A stretch of 64,000 bases of DNA from Scleroderma bovista (lineage: Eukaryota; Basidiomycota; Agaricomycetes; Boletales; Sclerodermataceae). Shown here one piece after another: positions 45,601 to 59,700 of the stretch. A program made the translations under genes and the position numbers. How positions within the stretch are numbered: the first letter of the stretch is position 1; every line of letters starts with the position of its first letter. Below the pieces are notes generated by a model. It worked only from the letters and a program-made list of their open reading frames with translations. It was not told the origin of the DNA and did no database searches. The stretch is taken from contig JAYMGJ010000051.1 of the NCBI GenBank assembly GCA_037178675.1, positions 1 to 64,000 on the forward strand. The letters run 5' to 3'.

Positions 45601-45845
45601 CCACCACAGCCACCCGTGTGGCACCACGCCAATTGCTACCACTGCCTTGCAAGTTGCAACTGGCAGCGCAACGATGTCATCGGCGGTCACCACCATCACC
45701 TTGCTGGCGACGACGACGACGACTACAGCCACCGGCCAGCGACACGCCGATGACACGACCTCTTCCGAATCTCCATCACGCAGTCAGCGGCACGACGACA
45801 GACCATTCAGGGGGGCCGGTGGTCAAATTGTAGCCTGCATAGTGT
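45601..45845. repeat. CACCACAGC/GACGACGACGAC low-complexity block
   Basis: Another member of the low-complexity family; it truncates the 3' end of the aminotransferase pseudogene and borders the palindrome. Confidence 0.5.
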
Positions 45846-45849
45846 TATA

Positions 45850-46790
45850 ATGACACTCGTAGCTAATACACCTAGTATGAAGTGCCTTACCATCACCATT
45901 CTTCCGCTTTACAACAACGATGAAGTTCATCCTGCCCGCTTCTGTTACTTGAGCATCCTTCCCGAAAGGCCAGAGAACTTGATCGTACCCTTGACTGGAT
46001 GCAATCTGCTTGGAATGAAGCCAGGTAAATAGTTTCCCCCCACTTTGTGGCCTCCAGTACCACCGGGCCATGCCCGCACGTTCTCACTTATTATAAGCAA
46101 TGAGACTTGCCGCAACCCTTGCGGGAAGTAGGAACCGCTGGGAGACATGATATAATGAATAGTATCGCATGGTCCGATGCTGTCACGGGTAACCCTGAAC
46201 ATATCACTCACGAGCAATAGTGGCATGTTCCCCCGGCCGGTCATACGCACCAGATTCAAGAGACTGTAACTTGAAAAGGAAGGTCACTTGATCAGTTCAA
46301 GGATGTCGTCTCTGTTGAATGGCTGGCGCAAATTTGAATAGTTCTATTATGCCAGAGATATGTGTCGACTTACAGGCAGTGCTGGTCCTCGTGCGGACCT
46401 TTCCAGACGGCGCATATTCAGGTCTGGGCGATATAGACGTACCTCTCGATCAGCCCCTAGATGTGCCTTAAAAGTGTTTGAGGGCAATTCGCGAGGTGAC
46501 GTTCTCAGCTTTTGAGCACTTTCATACACTCGAAGCAAGTGGAGCAATACTGCAGGCAGGACGCAGCCGGGTCTAGGGAGATCGGGGAATATGGCTTGAT
46601 TTCTGGAGCCGACCCTTTCGAAGGGTGGAATGTCACGTAGCCCATGTGATCGGTGAATGTGCCCAAAAAGGTGTTCATCCGGGTTTAGAAGACATACATT
46701 GGATCGCACAATTGGAGACTTACGACCCCGAATTTGAGAGTTTCCGGAGGTGGAAACTCCTTGGGTGACTCTTAAGTTACAACGCTTGTA
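45850..46790 (-). pseudogene. Branched-chain amino-acid aminotransferase pseudogene
   Basis: Reading down the minus strand: FPPPETLKFG, then THMG-like HPSKGSAPEIKPYSPISLDP, AASCLQYCSTCFECMK, a GT-AG intron, AHLGADREVRLYRPDLNMRR with LERSA, PFNRDDILELIK, ENVRAWPGGTGGHKVGGNYL and QGYDQVLWPFGKDAQVTEAG with MNFIVVVKR. These are the ordered motifs of class IV PLP aminotransferases of the BCAT type; the GGHK lysine would bind PLP. Lesions: no acceptor AG before the second segment, an in-frame TGA right after ELIK, a one-base shift between LPGFIP and KQIASSQGYDQ, and loss of the C-terminal ~100 residues where low-complexity DNA begins. The gene cannot make a working enzyme. Confidence 0.8.
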
Positions 46791-46952
46791 ATTGAGTCAG
46801 ATCGTTCAAGCGCAGCAACCTTCCTCGGTACTCTACTGGGCCCTCCACCAGCTTAACTCGACTTCGATGTCATTGCCCCCGGGGTTCATATTACGTCGTA
46901 TAGTATGTACATATATCGACGACCTATCTATTCGACCAGATACAATACTATC

Positions 46953-48100
<1,148 letters not shown>

Positions 48101-50336
48101 TATGAATTATGATGGTGAAGGTGCAGACATGCGAGTGTAAAGGGATGCTTACTAACCATCATTACTAACGTGGAAAAGGGACCGAGTTTGTGTGCAAAAC
48201 TCTGGTCACCAGACTGTCCATGAAGTTGTAGTACTTGGTGGCCTTCATAGACAGTCTAGTCACCAGACTAGCAAACCCTTGCTCGCGGAGGAAGCTGATC
48301 ATGGCCAGGGCCAGAGTCTGAGACAGTCGCGCCATTTGGTGCAGCGTTCACCAACAAAACATTCTAACTCAACGAGTACAATTCGTCTACTACAATGCTA
48401 CCCAGCAAGCACCTTGAGAAGGTCACGAAAGGAGCCATGCTATCAGATCGGAGAAGCTTGGCTGTGAGCATCAATAATTGTATGTAGCACACCGACAATC
48501 ACAGAAGCAATAGGTTCGCCTCCCAAGTGGTCTATGAATTCCACCATCGAAGTGCGGACAATTCCCGGTGACTGCTGCTGACAGCACATTCACCGATTAT
48601 GGTATCCAAGTTATGAAAGTATGCGAGGTTACAGAGAGCAGGCAACGGGAAGCGTGAGAAGAGAAGGGGAAAGAAGATGATAGCACGAGGTACTAGAGAC
48701 CTTGGCAGATTCACTTGTTCAACCTGCATGTATTGTGCCCGTCGTGAAGTCACCGACACGACTTTTACGTCCTTTTGATCTGAAAATATTCCAAGCCGCT
48801 CATTGTTCAAAACTCAGGCCTGGCTGAGGATCAATTACGCCAACTAAACGAAAGACGAGGATTTGGTGGGAAAACATGGGGACGTGGTCCAGGACAATAA
48901 GGATATTACGCCAGCTGATTCGCGTTCACTGTACTGTTCATGCATCTATGGCATCGAAGCAAAGAATATATTTATGTCCTGTGGAGCGTGATTTCTAAGG
49001 TCTGCAGATTGATCTATGCTCACTTACGTTATTGAATAAGAATAAGAAGTAGCAGGATACGATCAACAAGGATCTTCCAACGCCCCTGGTCTCTACGTCG
49101 AAGAATAAAATATTATGGATGAGGTCATCACAATGTGTCTTGCTGGGATGATGAATATAGCAATCCATTTTGACAGGGTAACCGTTTTCCTGGACTGGGT
49201 CCTATTAACGATCGGATAAGTGACAGCGTAGTCGAACAGGAAATGTAAATGTATTTGATACCAACCACCGGCATCAAGATCACAGGACGTACCGTCATAT
49301 AACCATATTTGCAAAGTGAAATGTCATTTGCAATATTTCTGAGGAATCCCGCGCAATATTTTCAGGCTAAAGAGGGCTGAGCGATCATAAGGTTGGTCAG
49401 AAGGTGATAAAGAGTGACCGATTGGCAATGATTTCTGCTAACTAATGCCCGGAAACACGTACTAAGCCTCATCATAGAGCCAGAGACGCACGGCCATCGG
49501 ACCATCACAACGGCTTGCAGGTATGCAGAAATACCTGATACGACTGGGTAGCACCCTTGAAGTAGCGAGCTCGCGGCAACCGAATAGCGCCAGAAATTGG
49601 CCATAGAAGGAGTGCCGGGCCTGAGGTCCACCAACTTCATGTCTCAGGACTCAATCGAGTGTCCTGCTTTGTCTCGATTGAAACATTCACATATTACTGC
49701 GAAAATGATGTGTCTGTCTGAATATCATGCCTCGTTGACTGAAACGAAGAACGTTAGTAAAACGATGCATTAATGGTGACCACCTGGAAAAATCATGAGA
49801 GAGAGCCTGTGAAAAGGTACTTGACACTATGGTCTCTCCTTCGTGGGCTGGTTTCGACGATCGGTTTAGCCCAATCTTGATAGTTTAGTTCAAACTGCAC
49901 GATTGGCCAGCGAGTCACCGTGAGAATGACCCTTGAAAGAATGACTGATGTCATTCAACAGATTATTGTCGCCTACTGCGTCCTTCTCCTTCAATAATTT
50001 TAAAGCTTTCAAGACACACTTCTGACGGTGCTATCGTAAAAGTCTAATGATGTTCGAAAGTCGGTGAGATATGCGGGGCAACTTGATCAGTGGACAATAC
50101 GACCCAGGTCAGTCAGCAGCGATCCTCCAACATCCATCAATGAGAAGCTACGGGTTCGTAGTGAACATGCCCGATGCATGGCCCAGATCGTGATGCGGGT
50201 GAGTTCTTCCTTCGCCTGTGTACTCGCAAAGTTTCACTCGAGGTTTGCATCCCGGTAGTCAGCACTCCGAGTTTGGCTCATCATATAAACAAAGTCAGCC
50301 TCTCATGGACAAAATAATAATTCACGGTGCGGCTGG
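48101..50336. other. 2.2-kb gene-poor region upstream of laccase 2
   Basis: It contains an imperfect inverted repeat (48202-48269) and scattered short ORFs without domains. No gene supported. Confidence 0.45.
48202..48269. repeat. Imperfect 26-bp inverted repeat
   Basis: CTCTGGTCACCAGACTGTCC ATGAAG at about 48202-48227 matches, as reverse complement with about four mismatches, CTTCATAGACAGTCTAGTCA CCAGAC at about 48244-48269; the loop is short. Confidence 0.6.
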
Positions 50337-50343
50337 TATAAAA
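50337..50343 (+). promoter_or_regulatory. TATA box of laccase 2
   Basis: TATAAAA sits 74 bp upstream of the laccase 2 ATG. Confidence 0.55.
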
Positions 50344-50416
50344 GATGCTGACTTCCTTTGGCCCTTGTTCTCTTCCTACCACCATCGATCGCTTCCGCTT
50401 CCATACCTAACTCGCT

Positions 50417-52584
50417 ATGTTTGCCTACTGGGGACTCGTCCATAGTCTCCTCCTCGGTTCATACGCCTCGTCAGCTGTTTTGAACGATAAGTCGGACGTT
50501 TCCCCACATTTCCCGCGGAGCGACGTCTTAGGTCCGTCTTCCGAACTCAATGTCGTGAACAAAGTTGTTTCTCCGGATGGCTTTCCAAGATCGTAAGTGG
50601 TCAGCGGTTCGATGTGGCCTGGTATTCAAGCCTACGTCTTCAGCGCCGTCCTTGTCGATGGAACTTTCCCTGGCCCGTTGATCCAAGCATATAAGGTACA
50701 GTCAGCCTATCATCTCAAGGTGTGTGGCTGACCAGGACACAGAACGACGACTTTTCGCTCTCCGTTGTCAACAATCTCGTCGATGCTTCCTTGCCATTGC
50801 TGACCAGCATTGTAAGCGTCCTATTTACTCGCGTCGTACGACAGCTTACAGACTATTATAGCACTGGCACGGCATTTCCCAACGAAGATCAAACTGGGCG
50901 GATGGAACGTCTTTCGTCACCCAATGTCCAATCGCTCCGGGTGGTACCTTCGTGCATCGGTTCAGCGCGCTTGATCAGACGGGTACCTACTGGTACCATT
51001 CACACTACTCTACCCAATACTGCGACGGCCTGAGGGGACCACTGGTCATCTATGACCCAGACGATCCGCTGGATAGTATGTACGACGTGGATGACAGTCA
51101 GTACTTGAAAGATTAACATGAGAATCATACGCTCACCGCAATGAACCACAGAAAACACCATCATTACCCTGTCTGATTGGTTTGTCAGCCGAGTTGATCA
51201 GTCTTCACTGTGCTGAACTTACTCAAGGTATCATAACTCTTCTCTGCTCCTCAACATAAACGCCGACGTTATTCCCGACTCAACTCTCGTCAACGGGTTG
51301 GGTCGATACGCTGGTGGACCACCATCGCCATTGGCAGTTGTATCCGTCGTGCAAGGCCTACGGTACCGGTTCCGCATCATCGGCCTATCATGTGCTTCCT
51401 GGTTCAACTTCACAATCGATGGTCACACAATGACCGTCATCGAAGCTGATGGCGTCGAGACTTTGCCGATGGTCGTTCACTCCCTACCTGTCTTCCCCGG
51501 TCAGCGATACTCCGTCGTGGTGACCGCAGATCAGCCGATTGGTAACTACTGGATTCGCGCTTCTTCAAATCTCCTTCCAAAAACGTTCGACGGTGGACTG
51601 AACTCGGCGATCCTGAGGTATGCGGGAGCACCAGCAGCGGACCCTGCCACATCCGCTGGACCGTATGAACTGGAGTTTAATGAAAGCCTTCTTCGCCCTC
51701 TAAACAACATGCTTGTGCCGGGTGGACCCGCGATCGGGGAGGCGGATGTCCAGATCAATCTAGTCCCTGGATTCGTTGATAGGATGTTTAACATAAACAG
51801 TGTACCATACCAGGATCCGCCCGTTCCAGTTCTTTTGCAGATTCTCAGCGGGGCAAGACATCCTTCTCAGCTCCTGCCCAAGGGGAGCGTCTACGAGCTT
51901 CCTCCCAATAAGGTGATCGAGCTGAGCTTTCCAGCTACGGATGGACTACCGAACGGTGCTAGTGGTGGACCGGTGAGTATGCGTCGAGTTACAGCGCAAC
52001 CAACTGACGACCATCTCGTAGCATCCGGTGCACCTACATGGTGTACGTGTTTCCACCAATGCGTCTGCCTTATAAGCAGCTAATAAATTGCAGCACAATT
52101 TCTGGGTGGTGAGATCGGCGGGGAACAGCACCGCCAACTTCGACAACCCAATAAAACGGGACACGGTATCGATGGGTTCACGAGGCGACAATGTGACTGT
52201 TCGTTTTGTCACCGACAACCCAGGACCTTGGTTCTGGCATTGGTAAGCATCCGCCTGTATCTGGTGTCTGTGTCGGCCCTCATGCTGACTATACCTCGCA
52301 GCCACATCGATTGGCATCTGCATCAGTGAGTGGTGTTGTATCTGGTCATTGTGATGAGTAACGATGCGGTTGTCCTCGTAGCGGGTTTGCGGTGGTCATG
52401 GCGGAGAGCCCCGACGAGACAGTTGCAGAAGAGACTGCGGTTATACCACGTGAGTACTAATCCCTCCACTGTCCGAACACCGCATAATTCCTTCGCAGAG
52501 GACTGGTTGTCTCTGTGTTCATCGAATATAATTTCAGCGACCGGACTCAGAGTTTCAAACAGACACCTAGCTCAAGATTCGTGA
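50417..52584 (+). CDS. Laccase 2 (multicopper oxidase), 11 exons, intact
   Basis: Secreted phenol oxidase, 550 residues. Exons: 50417-50592, 50644-50695, 50743-50811, 50862-51096, 51152-51179, 51228-51972, 52022-52042, 52094-52242, 52302-52325, 52382-52449, 52499-52584. All introns are GT-AG, 47-59 bp. The start [19 protein letters not shown] is a signal peptide. Copper segments are [23 protein letters not shown] and HCHIDWHL; all ten His and the Cys are present. The residue ten after the T1 Cys is Phe, the high-potential type. Two extra His follow the motif (HLHHGFAVV) where laccases normally have Glu-Ala. The C-terminal end ([16 protein letters not shown]...) is unlike the usual CPxYNxL tail, so the last splice may be wrong. 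It is tandem with laccase 3. Confidence 0.88.
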
Positions 52585-52589
52585 TTCAT

Positions 52590-54180
52590 ATTTCTATTCT
52601 TTTCGATCGCTGGCGACCGAGGTTCATTAATTATTAGTGGGACGTGTTTTGTGTTTGTTTTGATGGAAAAGGACAAGGAAAGGTACCATACTGCGTGATA
52701 ATATGTATCTGGTTGTTACTAGAGTTACCTGCATTTCTGAATACCAGGTATTGCGATGTTTCGAGCACCAGGTTTGAGTGGCAGTAGCTTCCGAAGGTTC
52801 AACATGAACGTCTGGTAGTGTCTAGACCATATGGTTTATGGTTCTTAACATCGATCACCGGTCACGGGTACTTGGACGACCAACCAAAGGCCGCGGTGAT
52901 GGTCAGGAGGAAACGCTGTACCCGAGATCTTCTGGCTCCTGATTATCGCAAGCCATGGGAAATGTTAAGAATCACCGCGAGGTCATGTTAATCAGTAACA
53001 AATGACTTCAAAACCAACTAGCAACCGCACTCGGGACCGTGATGAGCATTCAAACACTGACCTCCGACTCAGTGCCAGGAAGTCCCATCCAAGGGCCTGC
53101 TCCGGCGAGATCTGGATAGTGAGGTGACGGGGCTGTAACAAACGTGGCCAGTTACTAGCAAGTGCATCTATCTCGACAGCACAGCTGGCGGGCGCACACT
53201 CTATCGTTCAAACGCCAACCCAGTGTTGATGGCTCTGAGTGCTGGGACCCACTACAATTAGCTGAACGTAGCAGAAGCGGAAGCCCAAGTTTCATACTCC
53301 GAAAATGAAACACAACGGTGCCATCACTTACCATCAGTTATATACACCGATACGATATAATTCACCTCGCCACTGGATGCTACTATCATTATTGCAATAC
53401 GAAGCCGATTGATCACGGCGAATCGTGGGCACCGTCACCGATGAGTCTAGCTACTATCACCCAGCGGCGGTGTGCGGGTGTGCAGCGTGTCTGAAGTATT
53501 TTCGTGAAAATGTTGGGGGGGTTGGTTCAATGAGGAACGGCGGTGAGTAAAACTTTCAATTGGGTTGATCAGTAGGCTCGAGATAAATGGGGCCGGGACT
53601 AACGGACGACTCCAATGGGCTCTTGGGGCTGGCCCTCTAGTAACCCTCTCGTCGCAAAATTCGACCCGATGCTAAAGGTTATTTGGCTACTGCATGTATC
53701 GGCGGGGTCTTATAGGCTCTTATAGGTGCCCGAGACCACGTCCACGGATGCAAACGGACCAGGATATGCTATGTCCAAAACTGTTATCATCACGAGCCCT
53801 CGTTATTTCAAGGCAGCCGAACTCCCAGCCTATGCACAACGCTGTCCGGCTTTACTAGACAGTACACCGGTCGAAGGACGTTGGGCACTCGTACCATTCC
53901 AGAATTACCAAGCGTAATACCACACTAGTTGACTTGTTGGTATGTTGCTGTGGCGATTGTCACAAAGCATTTCATTGCAGGTGTTTATTTCTTGTCACCA
54001 TCCGATGTGCTCTTGAAATCGGTGCGTTTCAGTTTGCTCAGTTGGAACCAATACGTATGTCTGTCATGGTGTTACCACGGGCAGTCGATAGTGTAATAGT
54101 AAATGGCCTGTGGCCCATCTGGCGGCGGAAATCGTGATTCCGCAAGCAGCACAGGACACCTTGCTGACAATGCAAGTAGA
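52590..54180. other. Intergenic between laccases 2 and 3
   Basis: 1.6 kb containing the laccase 2 terminator and laccase 3 promoter. Short plus-strand ORFs (53726-53917, 53934-54137) have no domain. No repeat or RNA gene noticed. Confidence 0.45.
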
Positions 54181-54187
54181 TATAAAA
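54181..54187 (+). promoter_or_regulatory. TATA box of laccase 3
   Basis: TATAAAA (TATAAAATGC) lies 73 bp upstream of the laccase 3 ATG, the same distance as in laccase 2. Confidence 0.55.
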
Positions 54188-54259
54188 TGCTTGCATGGCA
54201 TGAGGTATAATCTTCGCTTTATCGCTTGCATCGGCTCGCGTGCATTCCATCGCACTGCG

Positions 54260-56468
54260 ATGTATACTGCTCTCTTTGTCCTCGTCCTGTTGTCTTTCCT
54301 CACAAAGACCTACGCAGGATCCATTGCTTGGCGCATGTCATCGTCGTCCCAGCCATCCCCGACTTCAAATGTGGTGGGCCCAGTTGGGCACCTTAGAATC
54401 GCCAATAAAATCATTGCTCCTGATGGATTCAACCGATCGTTGGTCTTTCCTCACCATTCGTATGGCGACTTTGACAGTTTGGTAGAACCACGCTTGCTGG
54501 CGGAACGTTTCCTGGGCCACTCATCAAAGCCCAAAAAGTATGGCTTTTGCTAACCCTATACCTGTACATGTGGTGCACCTCTCACTCTGGGCTCTAGGGA
54601 GACCATTTTTCTATCGATGTAGTGAACCAGCTTGATGATCCCTACCAGTTCCTAAGTACTACCGTGGTCTGTGTTCAACCTAAAGTTGACCTATTTAAGT
54701 GACTCCTGATATCTTCCCCAAGCATTGGCATGGGCTATTCCAGAATGGAACGAACTATTCTGACGGTGTCGCATTTGTGACACAATGTCCGATCACGCAG
54801 AACAGCTCTTTTCGTTACTCTTTCGAAGCTCAACAACAAGTCGGTACCTACTGGTATCACACTATTCGACGCAAACATGCGACGGGCTCAGGGATCCACT
54901 CGTAATATACGATCCTGACGATCCGTTGGCATACTTGTACGACGTCGACGATGGTAAGGATTCTTGCGAGTCAGCTGATCATTAGCTGATTCTCACCTGT
55001 ACCAGAAACTACGGTCATCACTCTCGCAGACTGGTGCGTTTCCTGGCCGGTGTGCCTTGACATCTATCAACATTTCATAGGTATCACGTTGTAGCACCAG
55101 TCCTTAACCATATCATTGGTGTCAATCCCAGTTCTACGCTCATTAACGGCATGGGCCGATACACAGGCGGGCCAAGGACAGAACTTGCCATGGTCAGCGT
55201 GGAATATGGAAAGCGATATCGCTTTCGCTTAGTGGGCATGTCGTGTGGCGCCAATTTTTTGCTTTCAGTCGACGAACACAACCTGACTGTAATTGAGGCG
55301 GATGGAATGTTGACCGAGCCCTTACTGGTCGGTTCTCTTCAAATTCTACCTGGCCAACGTTATTCCGTTATATTAAACGCCAACCAACCGGTCGCAAACT
55401 ACTGGATACGAGCATTACCAAGCATCTCGAATGCTTCCTTTGAGGATGGCATTAATTCTGCTATTTTGCGGTACCAGGGTGCTCCTACTGCTGATCCGAC
55501 GACCAACAAATCGTCGAGCATCATGCCCATGCTCGAAACCAATCTACGCGCCCTCATTAATCCCGGTGCACCTGGTATCCTCGAATATGGGAAGGCGGAT
55601 ATCAACGTGGACTTAAATGCCAATAATTCTGGGGGCACGTACTACATCAATAATGTCTTCTACAAGCCTCCAACTGTGCCGGTGCTGCTACAAATATTGA
55701 GCGGAGCACAAAACGCCCTGGATCTGATGCCAAGTGGGAGTGTTATCACGTTAGGGCCAAACAAAGTCGTGGAGTTAACAGTGGCCACTTTCGGATTTGG
55801 TGGCCCGGTAAGCTTGTTTTCAATGACATTTCAACACGGGGCTGATTTGTATTCCGCAGCACCCTATCCACTTGCATGGAGTGTGTATAAGTTTTCGTGT
55901 GCCATTCAATCTGCTGATAAGTTCATAGCACGTATTCGATGTGATACAAAGTGTTGGGAATACTTCGTTCTTCAACTATGAGAACCCCGTGCGGAGAGAT
56001 GTCGTCTCCGTGGGCATCCAGGGCCAGCAAACGGTCATCCGATTGTGACCGACAACCCTGGAGCATGGTTCTTACATTGGTGAGATGTGATTTCTTCGTC
56101 GTATGTGAAGTGTGTGCTGACTGTGTCACTATTGTAGCCACATAGACTGGCACCTGGAAGCGTGGGTTTTTTTTTCATGAATGCGTATTACGTCTCCCGG
56201 AAGGCGGCTGACTTTTGTGCTCAATAAGTGGCTTCGGCGCCGTAATGGCGGAGGACCCTTCCGGTGTCATATCGGCAAAATTCCGTGTACGTCCTCTGGT
56301 TTCTGTTCGCTGGTGCAGGAGGTATGTAACTCAAGAATGATGCGATTTTTACAGATGCCATGGGACAACTTGTGTCCGATGTACAACTCCCTGAAGTCAT
56401 CGCAGCTCGGCGGTATAGACTCTTACGAACAAGCTGAGAATCTTTCGACGTTGTTGTTCCCACCCTGA
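54260..56468 (+). pseudogene. Laccase 3, two frameshifts in an otherwise complete gene
   Basis: Exons by homology: 54260-54438, 54486-54537, 54598-54666, 54723-54953, 55006-55033, 55081-55807, 55860-55880, 55929-56079, 56138-56161, 56229-56286, 56355-56468. The start MYTALFVLVLLSFLTKTYAG is a signal peptide. [15 protein letters not shown] and CHIDWHLEAGF are present. Exon 4 is 231 nt where laccases 1 and 2 both have 235: TGGTATCACACTAT has lost a TCAC unit, breaking the WYHSH copper motif. Exon 8 is 151 nt and one base short in frame terms: CGATTGTGACC lacks a T in IRFVTDN. Introns, promoter and the end (PWDNLCPMYNSL) are otherwise sound, so the loss is recent, unless the sequence has errors. 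Confidence 0.85.
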
Positions 56469-56717
56469 TGTGTAACCAGTGGTGGGCGTGTCTTAAACTT
56501 GACCATATCGAGTTATATGGGCTTCATTGGATAAACTATTCCAACACGTAGTTACTTATGGCTGCACGCATGATTATACAATGTGTCCGTACTCGCAGTA
56601 TAAATGCATGAGTAGTAATTATTTCCAGTGGCCAACAAGTTGGGTGTAGTTTTGTGTCACGTGTGCACACGATGTGACGCGTCAAGTGGACGCGTCTTTT
56701 TCTCATACTTTGACACC

Positions 56718-59700
56718 ATGGACAAGGCCACAAAAGCGAACTATCTTTACCGCTCAGATATCCCCAGGCTCACCAACATGCCAAATGATAAATTGTCAAC
56801 AGGTGTAAAGAGCCCCTTTCAATTCAAGTTCAGCACCCAGACACAGAGTGCCCCAGCTATGCCGCAGGAAAAGTTTATCCAAGCTGGCACCAGCTTTCAA
56901 CGCTTAAATTTGAATTTCGGAGACACCTCCAAGTTTACCGAGACCACTCCGCCTCGTTCGTTGCCGTTCGAGCCCTCCGGTTTGCACAAGCAGCGTCTCG
57001 CTGGGACCCCTGCGTACGTTAACCTAATAGATAGGGGAGAGGAGAATCCAAAGGTCTCACGTGCGGTGCGTGACACGTCGTATCCTTGACTCAATTTGTG
57101 ATGCATGTATCACAGCCGTTCAACACGGACGTCCGAGGTGAGTATATGCGCGTTGTCTGGCCCCGAGCGTTACCTAAATGCGCAGAAGATGCACCCAAAA
57201 ACTTCGATAAGCGTTCGCATGAGTACGCGATGTCATTTCCTGACCAAGGAATCATGAAAAGAGAAGAATCGGTTGATGTTCTACACGGAGATGTTCCTGA
57301 ATCCGAGGACCTGTTGATGACAGTCACGAGCAAGTACCGGCAGTTACAACGAGAGACAGCGAAGCAGGTAATTTATGTTGGCGTACCCTTGACTGCGTTA
57401 ACACATTAGATACAGCGGGACTATATTGCAGAACTAGAGGGGAAGATCGCCTCTACAACCGAACAGCATACGACCCTTAGCGCATCTATTGCGCAGTTGA
57501 AAGCAGCCCGGGCCAAACAAAGAGAAGAACTCGATAAGATTACCAAGGAGTATGCGGTGGTCGTGGCTATCTCTTTGTTGCAACGCTTCTCATAGCTGCT
57601 CATACAGCTTCGCCGATCTCGGGACAGGATTCCAAGATTTGAAGGCACTGTCGATTTCGTCTGCGTCTTTCTTGTCAGAAGCCAAGGAGACAATGCACAG
57701 TCTAGTACAACTGAGAAACAATGCACAATTCGAACTCAAGCGTGAGTTGTAATAATATATCCTTGTGTAGTGTGCTAACCAGTATTATAGTTCTTGAATC
57801 CGCATTTGACGACGATGGAAAGCTTATATTGACTCAAGAAACAAGAACCACACTCGAAGACCTTCGTTGTGAACTTACAAAGAGTAGGTTGCATACTTCT
57901 GATCACGTTTTGGACGGCCCCTTAGAAATTCCTATTTCTCAGCTCAACAGGTTGTTGACCTGCTGCGTGACAGACTTCATGCTATGGCCTCGGAGTTGGC
58001 TGAAGCACGGTCGCGGATTTCAGAGCTAGAAGGTCTCGCTGTGGGTGACACGCAAACTGTCGAGCGTGTCACTCTGCATCTTCGACAATCCGGTAGGATC
58101 ACGTCCATCCCGAGTCTTGCAATGATATTCAGCCTTGAACATAAAACAGCAGAGCACGTGGCAGTGGTAATGAATTTTCTGCAGGAGGAGAGAAAGGAGT
58201 CAGTCCGGGCTGCGAGTGAGGTGTATGAAATGACCCAACAGCTAGCCCAGTCGCATGCCCGGTGTGTATTGGGGCCTTGCTCCGGCCGTTACTGACCGGG
58301 CCTTAAAGTATGAAAGAAGCTGAAACTCAGATACTGTCTATGAGGCAGCAGTATGTTCTTCATTCCTGGCCATTGTTTGGTGTTCATTTGTCTGGCTCTA
58401 GGATGACCGAATATGAAGGAGCTCAAGAGGACCAGAAGGTGCAACTACGCTCCCTTCGCAACACGAATGACTTCCAAGAACAAACCAATAGAGAACTGGG
58501 GGAGAGGTGAATCAGAGGCCATGATTCTATACTGATCTGACCCTTTTTCGTCCGAGCAAGACTCCGGAACACCAATGAGGAGTTGCGCCTTGCTCTGAAC
58601 CGCTCGCACGAACTGGAGGGTCGATTGAACGCCTTCAAGGAGCATGAAGCGAATCTACTTCAGCAAAACCTGAGCTTGCGATCGGAACGGGATACCGTGA
58701 ATGAAATGTTGAGCACCGCGCAACATCAGCTCGCCGAGGCGCATACTCGTGAATTATCGCTTTCTCGACAATTGTCCAAGGTCACAGCGGAGCGGGACAA
58801 TGCGACTGAGAACCTCAAAGACATGGATATCCTGAAGAGGGACCTGGAATTGTGCCGCGGAAAGTAAGGTTACCGTTTGCATGCATGTCACGCGCATTCT
58901 GAATGACACTTCTGAGGCATGTTGAGACCTTGGTTGCTCTCAAGGCCAGGCCAGTGATTATCACATACGCATCTAACTAAAACAAGCGTAGGCTTTGCAG
59001 GAGCGGTTTGATGACCAGTCTGTTACATTGACGGTTACCAAGGAAGCGTTGGGCGATGCACAGGTATACTGCTTCTAATGTTAGGTATACGTGCTAATGG
59101 CCAGTAGGAGCAACTTCATTCGACAGAAAGGCGAGCTGGAGTACGTTTGAACCCCTTCGTATGTCTTCAGACAGCTAACCAGTGGCGATCTCCTCTAGGA
59201 GATGGTTGCTGATATCACCCATCTGCGAGAACAAAAGGGGCTACTAGAAGCGAAGCTCCAAAATGCACTAAAGGAGGTGGATGCCAAAACGGAAGACCTG
59301 ATGGCCCTTCTAATGGAGGTGTCTCGTAAGGAAGGTGTCTCTGAAACCTTATTGAGTGAGGAGAAGCAACGCGCGGACGAATCACGAGGACAAAACTTGG
59401 AAATGAAATCTAGAATCGAATCCCTGCTCGCAGAACTTGACCAAAAGAACCATCGCGTACAAGATATGGAAAGACGCCTTGCGGAGGCCGGAGCGCCGTG
59501 CACTAAACATGAACTGGAAGTGGCCGTGCTGACATCACGTGTTTCCGAGCTTGAGGCGACTAAAAACGAGTTGTTTACTCGGGCGACGACGATTACTAAA
59601 CGTTACGCAAGGAATGATTTGGTGAATCACCCCCTATACTTCGCATATTACCGGATAACGGCAACGTTTCCTTCGTAGAACGATGACGAGAAGGCGCTAG

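Noticed and set aside
59195..59503. Ser/Arg-rich minus-strand ORF
   Set aside because: Antisense of a coiled-coil exon; Glu/Lys-rich codons give open Ser/Phe-rich antisense frames.
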